From NCBI RefSeq assembly GCF_030010415.1, contig NZ_JASCSA010000004.1: a stretch of DNA of 64,000 nucleotides. The stretch is one strand, 5' to 3'. The translations under genes and the position numbers were made by a program. Source of the DNA: Cobetia amphilecti. Lineage in GTDB: Bacteria; Pseudomonadota; Gammaproteobacteria; Pseudomonadales; Halomonadaceae. Shown here in pieces: positions 8,686 to 17,282 of this stretch (positions are counted from its first letter, which is position 1; the number at the start of each line of letters is the position of its first letter). A model generated the notes under the pieces. The model was not told the origin of the DNA. It worked only from the letters and a program-made list of their open reading frames with translations, and searched no databases.

Positions 8686-8960
8686 CAAAAATGGATGACG
8701 CGATGTCATTCCGAGCAGCATCGAAGCCGGTCTTGGCGCCAACCCTGACCGACCACCGATTCAAAGGGGACGAATGGCATTGCCTTGTCCGTGGAGCCTG
8801 AGCGCGACGCGAGAATCCTCGGGCCACTCGTCCTCACCTGTTGGGAGCCTGCCCTCCTGTCTTGCCGACAGACTGACAGGCCCCCGAATTCTTGCTGTCC
8901 CGCGCGGCCTTGTCGGTTGATCAATGAGGGATCAAAGGCCGCACGGGACTCACCAAGCGC
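8686..8960. other. Long gap 3' untranslated region
   Basis: A 275-base gap separates the gap stop codon from the U-tract terminator, and no convincing gene lies in it on either strand. It contains the hairpin at 8899-8947. It may be a long structured 3' untranslated region or the source of a 3'-derived small RNA, but nothing more can be read from sequence. Confidence 0.4.
8899..8947. other. Hairpin just after gap, no U-tract
   Basis: The 13-base arm 8899-8911 pairs with 8935-8947 (one mismatch), with a 23-base loop. It begins about 13 bases after the gap stop on the minus strand. No T-run follows. Confidence 0.6.
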
Positions 8961-9965
8961 TTACTTGGCGGCTTGCATTGCCAGCGCAGTGTCGAGCATA
9001 CGGTTGGAGAAGCCCCACTCGTTGTCGTACCACGCCATGACCTTGACCAGGCGATCTTCGCTGACGCGCGTGTGATTGCTGTCGAAGGTGGAAGAGTGTG
9101 CATCGTGGTTGAAGTCGATGGACACCAGCGGCAGCTCGTTGACCGCCAGCACGCTGGAGCCTTCGGCGGCCTTGGCCACGATGGCGTTGATCTCTTCGAT
9201 GGAGGTATCACGCGACGCGGTGAAGGTCAGATCGACCAGCGACACGTTGATGACCGGCACGCGGATCGCCAGACCATCCAGCTTGCCGTTCAGTTCCGGC
9301 AGCACCAGACCCACCGCCGCGGCGGCACCGGTCTTGGTCGGGATCATGGAATGGGTCGCGCTGCGGGCACGGTACGGGTCGGAGTGGTAGACATCCGACA
9401 GGTTCTGATCGTTGGTGTAGGCGTGAATGGTGGTCATCAGGCCGTTCTCGATGCCGACTTCATCATTCAGCGCCTTGGCGACCGGCGCCAGGCAGTTGGT
9501 GGTGCAGGACGCGTTGGAAACGACCTGATGCTCGGCTTTCAGCACATCTTCGTTGACGCCGAACACGACGGTCGCATCGGCATCGCCGCTCGGCGCGGAG
9601 ATCAGCACACGCTTGGCGCCGGCTTCGATGTGCTTGGCAGCGGCAGCACGCTTGGTGAACAGACCGGTGCATTCCATCACCAGGTCGATGTCCAGGCTGG
9701 ACCACGGCAGCTGGGCCGGGTCACGCTCGGCCAGGATGCGGATCTTGTCGTCACCGACGAACAGATTCTCTTCGTCGTGCGAGACAGTCTCGGCGAAACG
9801 GCCGTGGACGGTATCGCGGCTCAGCAGGTGAGCATTGAGCTTCGGATCACCCAGATCATTGATGGCGACGACCTGGATGCGATCGTTGTACTGACCTTCA
9901 TACAGCGCACGCAGCACGTTGCGACCGATGCGACCAAAACCATTGATGGCGACGCGTAATGTCAT
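8961..9965 (-). CDS. gap: Type I glyceraldehyde-3-phosphate dehydrogenase
   Basis: Cytosolic glycolytic enzyme that oxidises glyceraldehyde 3-phosphate to 1,3-bisphosphoglycerate with NAD. The 334 residues are full length. The N-terminal Rossmann motif is INGFGRIGRN, the catalytic Cys is 154 in SNASCTTNCLAP, and the C-terminal WYDNEWG motif is present. It is divergent from edd across 365 bases, an arrangement also known in Pseudomonas, where HexR controls both sides. The Entner-Doudoroff pathway delivers one glyceraldehyde 3-phosphate per hexose, so pairing gap with edd makes metabolic sense. It is followed by an unusually long 3' region with two hairpins. Confidence 0.97.
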   Translation of the reverse strand: MTLRVAINGFGRIGRNVLRALYEGQYNDRIQVVAINDLGDPKLNAHLLSRDTVHGRFAETVSHDEENLFVGDDKIRILAERDPAQLPWSSLDIDLVMECTGLFTKRAAAAKHIEAGAKRVLISAPSGDADATVVFGVNEDVLKAEHQVVSNASCTTNCLAPVAKALNDEVGIENGLMTTIHAYTNDQNLSDVYHSDPYRARSATHSMIPTKTGAAAAVGLVLPELNGKLDGLAIRVPVINVSLVDLTFTASRDTSIEEINAIVAKAAEGSSVLAVNELPLVSIDFNHDAHSSTFDSNHTRVSEDRLVKVMAWYDNEWGFSNRMLDTALAMQAAK

Positions 9966-10037
9966 GACTCAACTCCTGTGGCGTATGGCGGGTGCAGGAC
10001 CAGACCTGATCCAGGAACGAAAGCTTGCAATGTGTTC

Positions 10038-10126
10038 CGTGAAATTATCCTACACGCTTTTCCCATAATTTGGCCGAAAGTCGTCCAGTCTTCAAGCAGT
10101 TTTTTTGTTAAATTTACCGAATATTC
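10038..10126. promoter_or_regulatory. Candidate operators in the gap/edd divergent promoter region
   Basis: The 365-base divergent region is AT-rich between about 10040 and 10140. Two imperfect inverted repeats stand out: CGTGAAATTATCCTACACG at about 10038-10056, and the GTTAAATTTAC core at about 10107-10117, followed by GAATATTC at 10119-10126. HexR sites in gammaproteobacteria are TGTA/TACA-flanked AT-rich palindromes, and these resemble that pattern only loosely. Promoter hexamers could not be fixed. Assignment to HexR is inference from context. Confidence 0.35.
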
Positions 10127-10330
10127 CGAACAAAACCGTTTCTCGAGCGCCATGACGCGCTACTGTAGGCTACCCCGGTAACCGAACGACGCGACACGAG
10201 TGAGGCCAGAGGCTTTACACCGCCATCACCACTGGATAGCGTCGCCGGATAGCAGCACGCCCACACAGCGGGAAACGCTTTCTTTCGCCAGCCTCGGCGC
10301 CCTGCGCCGCCTGATACATGAGGTAAGAGC

Positions 10331-12181
10331 ATGTCAGTCAACCAGACCGTAGAGCACGTGACCCAGCGCATCATCGACCGCTCCCGCGAACGCCGCGCCG
10401 CCTATGAGCAGTTGATGGAAAGCCAGCAGCGCCGCGGTGTACACCGCTCCGAGCTCTCCTGTGGCAACCTGGCGCACGGCTTTGCCGCCTGTGGCGAGAC
10501 CGACAAGAATCGTCTCAAGCTGATGAACTCGGCCAACCTGGGCATTATTTCGTCATATAACGACATGTTGTCCGCCCACCAGCCGTTCGAGGACTATCCG
10601 CGCATCATCAAGGAAGCCGTCCAGGCGATGGGCTCCACCGCCCAGTTCGCCGGCGGCGTGCCCGCGATGTGCGATGGCGTGACCCAGGGTCAGCCGGGCA
10701 TGGAGCTGTCGCTGTTCTCCCGCGACCTGATCGCCATGGCCGCTGCTGTCGGCCTGTCGCACAACATGTTCGATGGCGCCCTGTTCCTCGGCGTGTGCGA
10801 CAAGATCGTCCCGGGCCTGTTCATCGCCGCCGCACGCTTCGGCCACCTGCCGACACTGTTCGTGCCGGCCGGCCCGATGCCCTCCGGCCTGCCCAACAAC
10901 GAGAAGGCGCGTGTCCGCCAGCTGTTCGCCGAAGGCAAGGTCGGCCGCGATGCGCTGCTGGAAGCCGAGTCCGCGTCCTACCACAGCCCGGGCACCTGCA
11001 CCTTCTATGGCACCGCCAACTCCAACCAGCTGATGGTCGAGCTGATGGGCCTGCACCTGCCGGGCGCGTCCTTCGTCAATCCGGGCACGCCGCTGCGCGA
11101 AGCCCTGACGCGTCACGCCGCCGAGCAGACCATCCGCAACAGCGAAGTCGGCGGCGACTACCGTCCCTTCTATCGCCAGATCGATGCCCGCGCCATCGTC
11201 AATGCCATGGTCGGCCTGCTGGCTTCCGGCGGCTCCACCAACCACACCCTGCACCTGGTCGCGATGGCCGGCGCTGCGGGCGTGACCATCACCTGGGATG
11301 ACTTCACCGAGCTTTCCGCGGTGGTGCCGAGCCTGACGCGCATCTATCCGAACGGCCAGGCCGACATCAATCACTTCCAGGCGGCCGGCGGCATGAGCTT
11401 CCTGATCCGTGAACTGCTCAAGGCGGGCCTGCTCCACGACATCCCCACCCAGGATGGTGGCACCCTGGCCGGCTATGTCCGCGAGCCCTTCCTCGAGAAC
11501 GGCAAGCTGGTCTGGAAGGACGGTCCTACCGACAGCCTCGACGAAGATGTGCTGCGTCCGGTGGCCAACCCGTTCGCCCCGACAGGCGGCCTGACCGTGC
11601 TGGACGGCAACCTCGGCCGCGGCGTGATCAAGGTCTCTGCCGTCAAGGAAGAGCATCGTCTCGTCGAGGCGCCGGTGAAGCTGTTCAGTGACCAGGATGA
11701 GATGAAGGCCGCCTTCGAAGCCGGTGAGCTGGAGCAGGACATGGTCGCCGTGGTGCGCTACCAGGGCCCGCGTGCCAACGGCATGCCGGAACTGCACAAG
11801 CTGACGCCCTACCTCGGCATCCTGCAGGACCGCGGCTTCAAGGTCGCACTGGTGACGGATGGCCGCATGTCTGGCGCCTCGGGCAAGGTCCCGGCCGCCA
11901 TTCACATGACGCCTGAAGCGCTCGACGGCGGGCCGCTGGCACGCCTGCGCGAAGGTGACGTGGTCCGCCTGGATGCCAATGCCGGCACCCTCACGGCGCT
12001 GGTCGATGAAGCCGAATGGGCCGAGCGCGAGGCCGAGACCATCACTCGCGACAGCTATCATCACGGCCTGGGCCGCGAGCTGTTCTCCGGCATGCGTTCA
12101 CTGGTCGGCGGTGCCGAGGAAGGCGCCTCCAGCTTTGCTGGCTACGGCGACCTGCCGGGCAGCGGCCACGACCTGATGTGA
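10331..12181 (+). CDS. edd: Phosphogluconate dehydratase
   Basis: First committed enzyme of the Entner-Doudoroff pathway, dehydrating 6-phosphogluconate to KDPG in the cytosol. The 616 residues match the usual 600-610. Visible signatures of the IlvD/Edd family are SAHQPFEDYP and CDGVTQGQPGMELSL, with iron-sulfur cluster cysteines (in CDGVTQG and near GVCDK), and the late GRMSGASGKVPAAIH segment. GAGGTAAGAGC precedes the ATG. It heads a cluster of five sugar genes (edd, glk, mutarotase, pgi, fructokinase). The aldolase gene eda and zwf are not in the window, so the pathway is completed elsewhere. Confidence 0.97.
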   Translation: MSVNQTVEHVTQRIIDRSRERRAAYEQLMESQQRRGVHRSELSCGNLAHGFAACGETDKNRLKLMNSANLGIISSYNDMLSAHQPFEDYPRIIKEAVQAMGSTAQFAGGVPAMCDGVTQGQPGMELSLFSRDLIAMAAAVGLSHNMFDGALFLGVCDKIVPGLFIAAARFGHLPTLFVPAGPMPSGLPNNEKARVRQLFAEGKVGRDALLEAESASYHSPGTCTFYGTANSNQLMVELMGLHLPGASFVNPGTPLREALTRHAAEQTIRNSEVGGDYRPFYRQIDARAIVNAMVGLLASGGSTNHTLHLVAMAGAAGVTITWDDFTELSAVVPSLTRIYPNGQADINHFQAAGGMSFLIRELLKAGLLHDIPTQDGGTLAGYVREPFLENGKLVWKDGPTDSLDEDVLRPVANPFAPTGGLTVLDGNLGRGVIKVSAVKEEHRLVEAPVKLFSDQDEMKAAFEAGELEQDMVAVVRYQGPRANGMPELHKLTPYLGILQDRGFKVALVTDGRMSGASGKVPAAIHMTPEALDGGPLARLREGDVVRLDANAGTLTALVDEAEWAEREAETITRDSYHHGLGRELFSGMRSLVGGAEEGASSFAGYGDLPGSGHDLM

Positions 12182-12236
12182 TGGGCGCACCCTGTCACTC
12201 TCCTGAGGCACTGACGCAAAGGAAGGATGCCGGACG

Positions 12237-13253
12237 ATGACCCGCGACACCTCCCATCGCCTTGCTCTGGTAGGCGATATCGGTGGCACCAATGCCCGGC
12301 TGGCACTCGTCCAGCCGGGCAGCCACACCCTGCAGCACATCCAGACGCTCGCCTGCGCCGAGCATGCCGGGCTTGAGGAGGCCATCCAGGCCTACTATCG
12401 GATGCTGGGCCTGTCAGAGGCCGAGCAACCCGTCGAGGCCTGCCTGGCCTTCGCCTGCCCCGTGCATGATGAACGCGTCAGCATGACCAACAATCACTGG
12501 ACGTTTCTCAAGCGCGAGGTGCGCGAATCATTGAGGCTTGAGCGCTTCAAGTGCCTGAATGATTTCACCGCCATGGCGCTGGGCGTGCCCCACATCGAGG
12601 CCAGCGAACGTCTGGCCATCGGTGAGGAGCTCACCGAAGGTAGTGGCGATGCGGCCTCGCCACGCCTGGTGATCGGCCCCGGCACCGGCCTGGGTGTCGC
12701 GGGTCTGGTGCGCGGCACGCACAACTGGATTCCTCTCGCGACCGAAGGGGGGCATGCAAGCTTCGCCCCCACCGACGAGATCGAGGATGGCCTGCTCGGC
12801 ATCTTCCGCCGTCGCCATGGTCGCGTCTCGGTGGAGCGCCTGCTGTGTGGCCAGGGCATGCTCGAGATCTATCAGGCCCTGGGCGAGCTTCGCGGCCTGC
12901 CGACTCCCCTCGACAGTGCGGCCAGCGTCAGCCAGGCAGCGCATGAGCACCTGCATCACGATGAACCGCAGAATGCCCTCGCCTTTGATGCCGTGATGCG
13001 CTTCATGAAGATTCTTGGCGCGGTCGCCGGCGATGCAGCACTCACGCTGGGGGCGCGCGGCGGGGTCTATCTGTGTGGTGGCGTGCTGCCGCGCAACCTG
13101 GATCTGCTGATACGCAGCGATTTCCGCCACGCCTTCACCGACAAGAATCGTCTGAGCCGTTACAATGCCGCGATACCCACCTGGGTGGTGACCGCGCCGT
13201 GGACCGGCCTGCTGGGCGCCGCCGAGGCTCTGCACAATGAAGAGGTGGCATGA
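12237..13253 (+). CDS. glk: Glucokinase
   Basis: ATP-dependent cytosolic phosphorylation of glucose to glucose 6-phosphate. The 338-residue protein has the bacterial glucokinase phosphate-binding loop GDIGGTNARLAL at the N-terminus, LNDFTAMA, the GPGTGLGVAGL segment, and EGGHASFAP, the sugar-binding region of this family. An AGGAAGG box lies upstream of the ATG. It is 55 bases after edd with no terminator between, so it is probably cotranscribed, and its product feeds pgi or zwf. Confidence 0.95.
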   Translation: MTRDTSHRLALVGDIGGTNARLALVQPGSHTLQHIQTLACAEHAGLEEAIQAYYRMLGLSEAEQPVEACLAFACPVHDERVSMTNNHWTFLKREVRESLRLERFKCLNDFTAMALGVPHIEASERLAIGEELTEGSGDAASPRLVIGPGTGLGVAGLVRGTHNWIPLATEGGHASFAPTDEIEDGLLGIFRRRHGRVSVERLLCGQGMLEIYQALGELRGLPTPLDSAASVSQAAHEHLHHDEPQNALAFDAVMRFMKILGAVAGDAALTLGARGGVYLCGGVLPRNLDLLIRSDFRHAFTDKNRLSRYNAAIPTWVVTAPWTGLLGAAEALHNEEVA

Positions 13254-13290
13254 TGCATCGCAACCTCCTGAACCATCGAGGTAGCTCGAG

Positions 13291-14169
13291 ATGATCCCCG
13301 AAAGTCTGCGCGCACTGATCGCCGACACCGCTGGCCAACGCACTGTCGAATGGCAGGGCCGCTCGCTGTTGATCCTCAACCAGGAGTGGGGCGAGCTGGT
13401 GGTCTGCCACCAGGGGGCTCAGGTGCTGCACTATCAGCCGACGGGCGACTCTCCCTGGCTGTGGGTGACGGAAACGCCCGCCGCCCTGCCGGGCAGCATT
13501 CGCGGCGGCATTCCGCTGTGCTGGCCCTGGTTCGCGGATGAGTTCCCCGAGGGCGAAAGCGAACTGCACGGCCCCGCTCGCAAGGCCGACTGGCGCATCG
13601 ATGCGGTGGACGAGGAAGAGGAAGGCGTCGAGATCCATGCCTCACCGGTCTCAGCGCTGCATGCCGCCCTCTCTCCGCGCGTGGTGATCTTTGCCAGCCG
13701 CCGCTTCCTCAAGGTCGAGCTGATCACGGAAAACCGTGGCGAGGCTCCGATCAAGATGACCGGCGCGCTGCATACCTACTTCGCAGTGGCGAATGCCTTC
13801 GAGTGTCGCGTCACTGGTCTGGCCGGCGCCAGCTACCTGGACAAGAGCCAGGACTTCTCGCGCTTCGACCAGCAGGGCGAACTGGGCGTGCGCGGCCCGC
13901 TGGACCGCATCTACCAGACCAGCCAGGTTCAGGTGCTCGAGGACGGCAAGCGTCAGCTGCGCATCGCCAAGCAGGGCTCTGACTCCACGGTGGTCTGGCA
14001 TCCCGGTGACGCGCCGCCGGCCGACACCAGCGTCGAGAATGCGCGCAGCTTCCTGTGTGTCGAGACCGCCTGCACGCGACTCGATCCGGTCTGGCTGCCG
14101 CCGGGCGCTCAGCATCTGCTGGCTCAGCACATCTCACCGCTGAGCGGTGATGAGGCAAGCGGCGAGTGA
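13291..14169 (+). CDS. D-hexose-6-phosphate mutarotase (aldose 1-epimerase family)
   Basis: This 292-residue galactose-mutarotase-fold protein of the YeaD type interconverts alpha and beta glucose 6-phosphate. It shows QGAQVLHYQP, the RGGIPLCWPWF segment characteristic of the YeaD branch, HGPARKADW with the conserved His, ALHTYFAV, and the late NPW-like region replaced by VVWHPGD. GAGGTAGC precedes the ATG at 13291. It lies between glk and pgi and would speed anomer exchange between kinase and isomerase or dehydrogenase. The family is clear; the substrate assignment follows the family. Confidence 0.88.
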   Translation: MIPESLRALIADTAGQRTVEWQGRSLLILNQEWGELVVCHQGAQVLHYQPTGDSPWLWVTETPAALPGSIRGGIPLCWPWFADEFPEGESELHGPARKADWRIDAVDEEEEGVEIHASPVSALHAALSPRVVIFASRRFLKVELITENRGEAPIKMTGALHTYFAVANAFECRVTGLAGASYLDKSQDFSRFDQQGELGVRGPLDRIYQTSQVQVLEDGKRQLRIAKQGSDSTVVWHPGDAPPADTSVENARSFLCVETACTRLDPVWLPPGAQHLLAQHISPLSGDEASGE

Positions 14170-14175
14170 ATGACA

Positions 14176-14205
14176 GCCGGCCACGCGACTCACGGCGTGG
14201 CCGGC
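14176..14205. other. Hairpin after the mutarotase gene, no U-tract
   Basis: Perfect 11-base stem, GCCGGCCACGC at 14176-14186 with its complement at 14195-14205, loop of eight bases, starting seven bases after the stop codon. No T-run follows. It may partly terminate or protect the upstream edd-glk-mutarotase message before pgi. Confidence 0.65.
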
Positions 14206-14361
14206 ACCTTGCGCACCTTGTCGGCCAACCGAGAGCTCTCGGCGCCTGAATCGTGTCATCCACACGACTCCCGACTGACAGTGACTTTCGCCTCGCCTGC
14301 AAGCGTGCGTCGGGCCGCCACAGAATGCGACCCGCCCCGATGAACTTCAACAACCCATACG

Positions 14362-16056
14362 ATGGACACTTCCATGCTGCAATTGACCCGTAGTGTTTCC
14401 TGGCAGGCGCTGACCCGGCTGGGCGAGGTGACCCGCAACGACCGCATCCGCGATTACTTCGCGGCGGATCCCAAGCGCTTCGAGAAGATGAGCCTGCGCG
14501 TCGGCGGCCTGTTTCTCGACTACTCCAAGCACCACATCTCCGATGAGGTGATGGAGGCGCTGGTCGAACTGGCTGAGCACTCTGCACTCGTTCAACGTCG
14601 CGCGCAGATGTTCTCCGGCGACATCATCAACGTCACCGAGAATCGCCCGGTGCTGCACACCGCACTGCGCAGCCAGACCAACACGCCGGTCATCGTCGAT
14701 GGCAAGGACGTGATGCCGGAAATCCACAAGACGCGCGAGCAGATCCGCGCCTTCTCGGAAGCCGTGCGCAGCGGTGAGTGGAAAGGCTTCGACGGCCAGC
14801 GGATTCGCGACGTGGTCAACATCGGCATCGGCGGCTCCGATCTGGGCCCCAACATGGCCTGCCGTGCGTTGCTCAAGCATCGCCACCCGGAAATCAATTT
14901 CCACTTCGTCTCCAACGTCGATGGCAACCACATCCAGAAGGTGCTCAAGCGCCTGGATCCTGCCACCACGCTGTTCATCGTCTCCACCAAGACCTTCTCC
15001 ACCCAGGAAACCCTGCTCAACGCCAAGACGGCGCGCCGCTGGTTCCTGGAGCACGCCGGTCAGGATGCCGACGTCGGTGCCCACTTCGTCGCGGCTTCCA
15101 CCAACCGCAAGGCGGCCAAGGAATTCGGCATTCGCGAAGAGAACGTCTTCGAATTCTGGGCCTGGGTTGGCGGTCGCTACTCCATGTGGTCTTCCATCGG
15201 CCTGCCCATCGCCCTGTCCATCGGCTATGAAGGCTTCATGGAGCTGCTGGAAGGCGCCCATGAGATGGACCAGCACTTCATCAATGCGCCGATGGCCGAG
15301 AACATGCCGGTCCTGATGGCGCTGATCGGCATCTGGTACATCAACTTCATGGGCGCCGAGACCCAAGCCATCGTGCCTTACGACCAGGCCCTGCATCAGC
15401 TGCCCGCCTTCCTGCAGCAGCTGGACATGGAATCCAACGGCAAGTCAGTCGACATCTTCGGCCGTCCGGTGGACTACAAGACCGGCCCGATCGTGTGGGG
15501 CGAGACCGGCTCCAACGGCCAGCATGCCTTCTTCCAGCTGCTGCACCAGGGCACGCGCTACGTGCCCATCGACTTCATCGCCTCGCTGAAGCCGGAGCCG
15601 GGTACCGAAGAGCACCACTTCGCGCTGATCACCAACATGCTGGCGCAGGCCAACGCCTTCATGGAAGGCAGCCAGGATGGCAGCAACCTCGATCCGCACT
15701 ACAATTGCCCGGGCAACCGCCCGTCGAGCACCCTGCTGCTGGATGAGATGACCCCGCGCAACCTCGGCGCACTGATCGCCCTCTACGAGCACAAGGTCTT
15801 CGTGCAGGGCGTGATCTGGAACATCAACTCCTTCGACCAGTGGGGCGTGCAGCTCGGCAAGCGCATCGCCGGGGAAATCAGCGCGCGTATCGATACCGAC
15901 GTGAAGGCCTTCGATCCGTCCACCCAGGGCCTGCTGGCGCTGGTCCGCGAGCACTTCCCTGCCGGTGGCGCCACCCAGGCGGATGACAGCAACGACAAGC
16001 CGGGCAAGAAAGCCAAAGGCTCCACGACGACCACTCGCAAGGAAACCTCCTCCTGA
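14362..16056 (+). CDS. pgi: Glucose-6-phosphate isomerase
   Basis: Interconverts glucose 6-phosphate and fructose 6-phosphate. The 564 residues are close to the usual 550. Clear family signatures are NIGIGGSDLGP, the TFSTQET segment, the WVGGRYSMWSSIGL signature, GAETQAIVPYDQ, and the late HKVFVQGVIWNINSFDQWG. The last 25 residues are Lys/Thr-rich and not conserved. ATG 14362 was taken; an internal ATG at 14374 (MLQLTRS) is possible, and neither has a strong Shine-Dalgarno. In this cluster it lets fructose 6-phosphate from the downstream kinase enter the Entner-Doudoroff route. Its stop overlaps the next start by one base (TGATG). Confidence 0.97.
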   Translation: MDTSMLQLTRSVSWQALTRLGEVTRNDRIRDYFAADPKRFEKMSLRVGGLFLDYSKHHISDEVMEALVELAEHSALVQRRAQMFSGDIINVTENRPVLHTALRSQTNTPVIVDGKDVMPEIHKTREQIRAFSEAVRSGEWKGFDGQRIRDVVNIGIGGSDLGPNMACRALLKHRHPEINFHFVSNVDGNHIQKVLKRLDPATTLFIVSTKTFSTQETLLNAKTARRWFLEHAGQDADVGAHFVAASTNRKAAKEFGIREENVFEFWAWVGGRYSMWSSIGLPIALSIGYEGFMELLEGAHEMDQHFINAPMAENMPVLMALIGIWYINFMGAETQAIVPYDQALHQLPAFLQQLDMESNGKSVDIFGRPVDYKTGPIVWGETGSNGQHAFFQLLHQGTRYVPIDFIASLKPEPGTEEHHFALITNMLAQANAFMEGSQDGSNLDPHYNCPGNRPSSTLLLDEMTPRNLGALIALYEHKVFVQGVIWNINSFDQWGVQLGKRIAGEISARIDTDVKAFDPSTQGLLALVREHFPAGGATQADDSNDKPGKKAKGSTTTTRKETSS

Positions 16057-17039
16057 TGACTCCGGTAATCGCGTTCGGCGAAGCGCTCGTCGACATGCTC
16101 TCCAACAAGCTCGGCGGCCAGGCCGTCGAGCAGGAAACCTTCACGCCCTACGCGGGCGGCGCACCGGCCAACGTCGCGGTGGCCTGTGCCCGTCTCGGCC
16201 TGCCGAGTCACTTCGTCGGCATGCTGGGTCAGGACAGCTTCGGTGACTTCCTGCACGACGAACTGAGCGCTCATGGCGTGCAGATGGATCACGTCAAGCG
16301 CACCAGCCATGCGCGCACCGCACTCGCCTTCGTGTCTCGCGATGAAGAGGGTGAACGCCGCTTCGACTTCTATCGTCCGCCGGCCGCTGACCTGCTGTTC
16401 CGTCCGGAGCACGCCGGGCCTGAGCTGTTCGCGACCCCCGCCATCTTCCACCTGTGCAGCAACAGCCTGACCGACGCCGGCATCGCGGACACCAGCTTCG
16501 TGCTGGCGTCACGCGCACGTGCTGCAGGCTCTCTGGTCAGCGTGGATGCCAATCTGCGTCACAACCTGTGGCCAAACCAGCAGGTCGATGTGACCCTGGT
16601 CACGCGCCTGCTGGACAACGCCGATATCCTCAAGCTGTCCCAGGAAGAGGTCGAGGCACTGACCGGCAGTCAGCCGCAGACCGACTGGCTCGAAGCGCGC
16701 CTGAAAGCCGGTGTGCGCCTGATCGTGCTCACCGATGGCCCGGGCGTGATCCGTGCCCTGGTGCGCAAGCAGAGCGGCGACATCGAGACCGTCAGCATCA
16801 CGCCGCCCACCGTCAAGGCGGTCGATACCACGGCCGGTGGCGACGCCTTCATCGGCGGCTTCCTGTCAGCCCTCAGCGAAGCCGGCATCAATGCCGACAA
16901 CCTGAGCGACTGGTGCGAAGACGAGAGTCATCTCAACGCCGCACTGGAGCGTGCTGCAGCCTGCGGTGCCTTCGCCGTGACTCGCCCGGGCGCCTATGCC
17001 GCACTGCCCAAGCGTGAAGATCTCGACGCCATGAAATGA
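16056..17039 (+). CDS. PfkB-family fructokinase
   Basis: This 327-residue ribokinase-family sugar kinase is most like bacterial fructokinases, which make fructose 6-phosphate. The N-terminal FGEALVDML, the PYAGGAPANVAVACARLG substrate region and the C-terminal ATP/anion-hole signature DTTAGGDAFIGG with the catalytic Asp are intact. Its start is translationally coupled to pgi (TGATG). The pairing with pgi supports fructose as substrate rather than another sugar; 2-dehydro-3-deoxygluconate kinase is the main alternative. A strong terminator follows. Confidence 0.88.
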   Translation: MTPVIAFGEALVDMLSNKLGGQAVEQETFTPYAGGAPANVAVACARLGLPSHFVGMLGQDSFGDFLHDELSAHGVQMDHVKRTSHARTALAFVSRDEEGERRFDFYRPPAADLLFRPEHAGPELFATPAIFHLCSNSLTDAGIADTSFVLASRARAAGSLVSVDANLRHNLWPNQQVDVTLVTRLLDNADILKLSQEEVEALTGSQPQTDWLEARLKAGVRLIVLTDGPGVIRALVRKQSGDIETVSITPPTVKAVDTTAGGDAFIGGFLSALSEAGINADNLSDWCEDESHLNAALERAAACGAFAVTRPGAYAALPKREDLDAMK

Positions 17040-17103
17040 TGGCCGGATAATTGCGCTGACAGGTTATCCGCCAGCGCCATCATTTCCCTGAGAGGCGCAT
17101 GAT

Positions 17104-17140
17104 AAAAGCCCCTTTGATCATCAGATCAAAGGGGCTTTTT
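17104..17140 (+). terminator. Terminator of the Entner-Doudoroff cluster
   Basis: Arms 17106-17119 and 17124-17137 (AAGCCCCTTTGATC and its complement) with loop ATCA, followed by a T-run. A-residues at the left arm make it potentially bidirectional. Confidence 0.9.
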
Positions 17141-17224
17141 TCGTGACCATGACGCTAATGCTTGCGCATTGGCTACCCTCCCTTCATCGGACAGGGAGTC
17201 AGTCATCACAGAAGAGACAGACGT

Positions 17225-17252
17225 AAAAAAGCCGGCCCTGAGGGACCGGCTT
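17225..17252 (-). terminator. Porin terminator
   Basis: GCCGG-rich stem (17229-17238 with 17243-17252, one mismatch) followed on the minus strand by a run of T residues (A-run at 17225-17230). It ends the porin message about 30 bases after its stop. Confidence 0.85.
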
Positions 17253-17282
17253 TCGTTAGCTTGCTAGACGATTGAAGACGTC

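Noticed and set aside
8481..8801. 106-residue plus-strand frame
   Set aside because: It runs through the gap terminator, has no ribosome-binding site and no recognisable motif.
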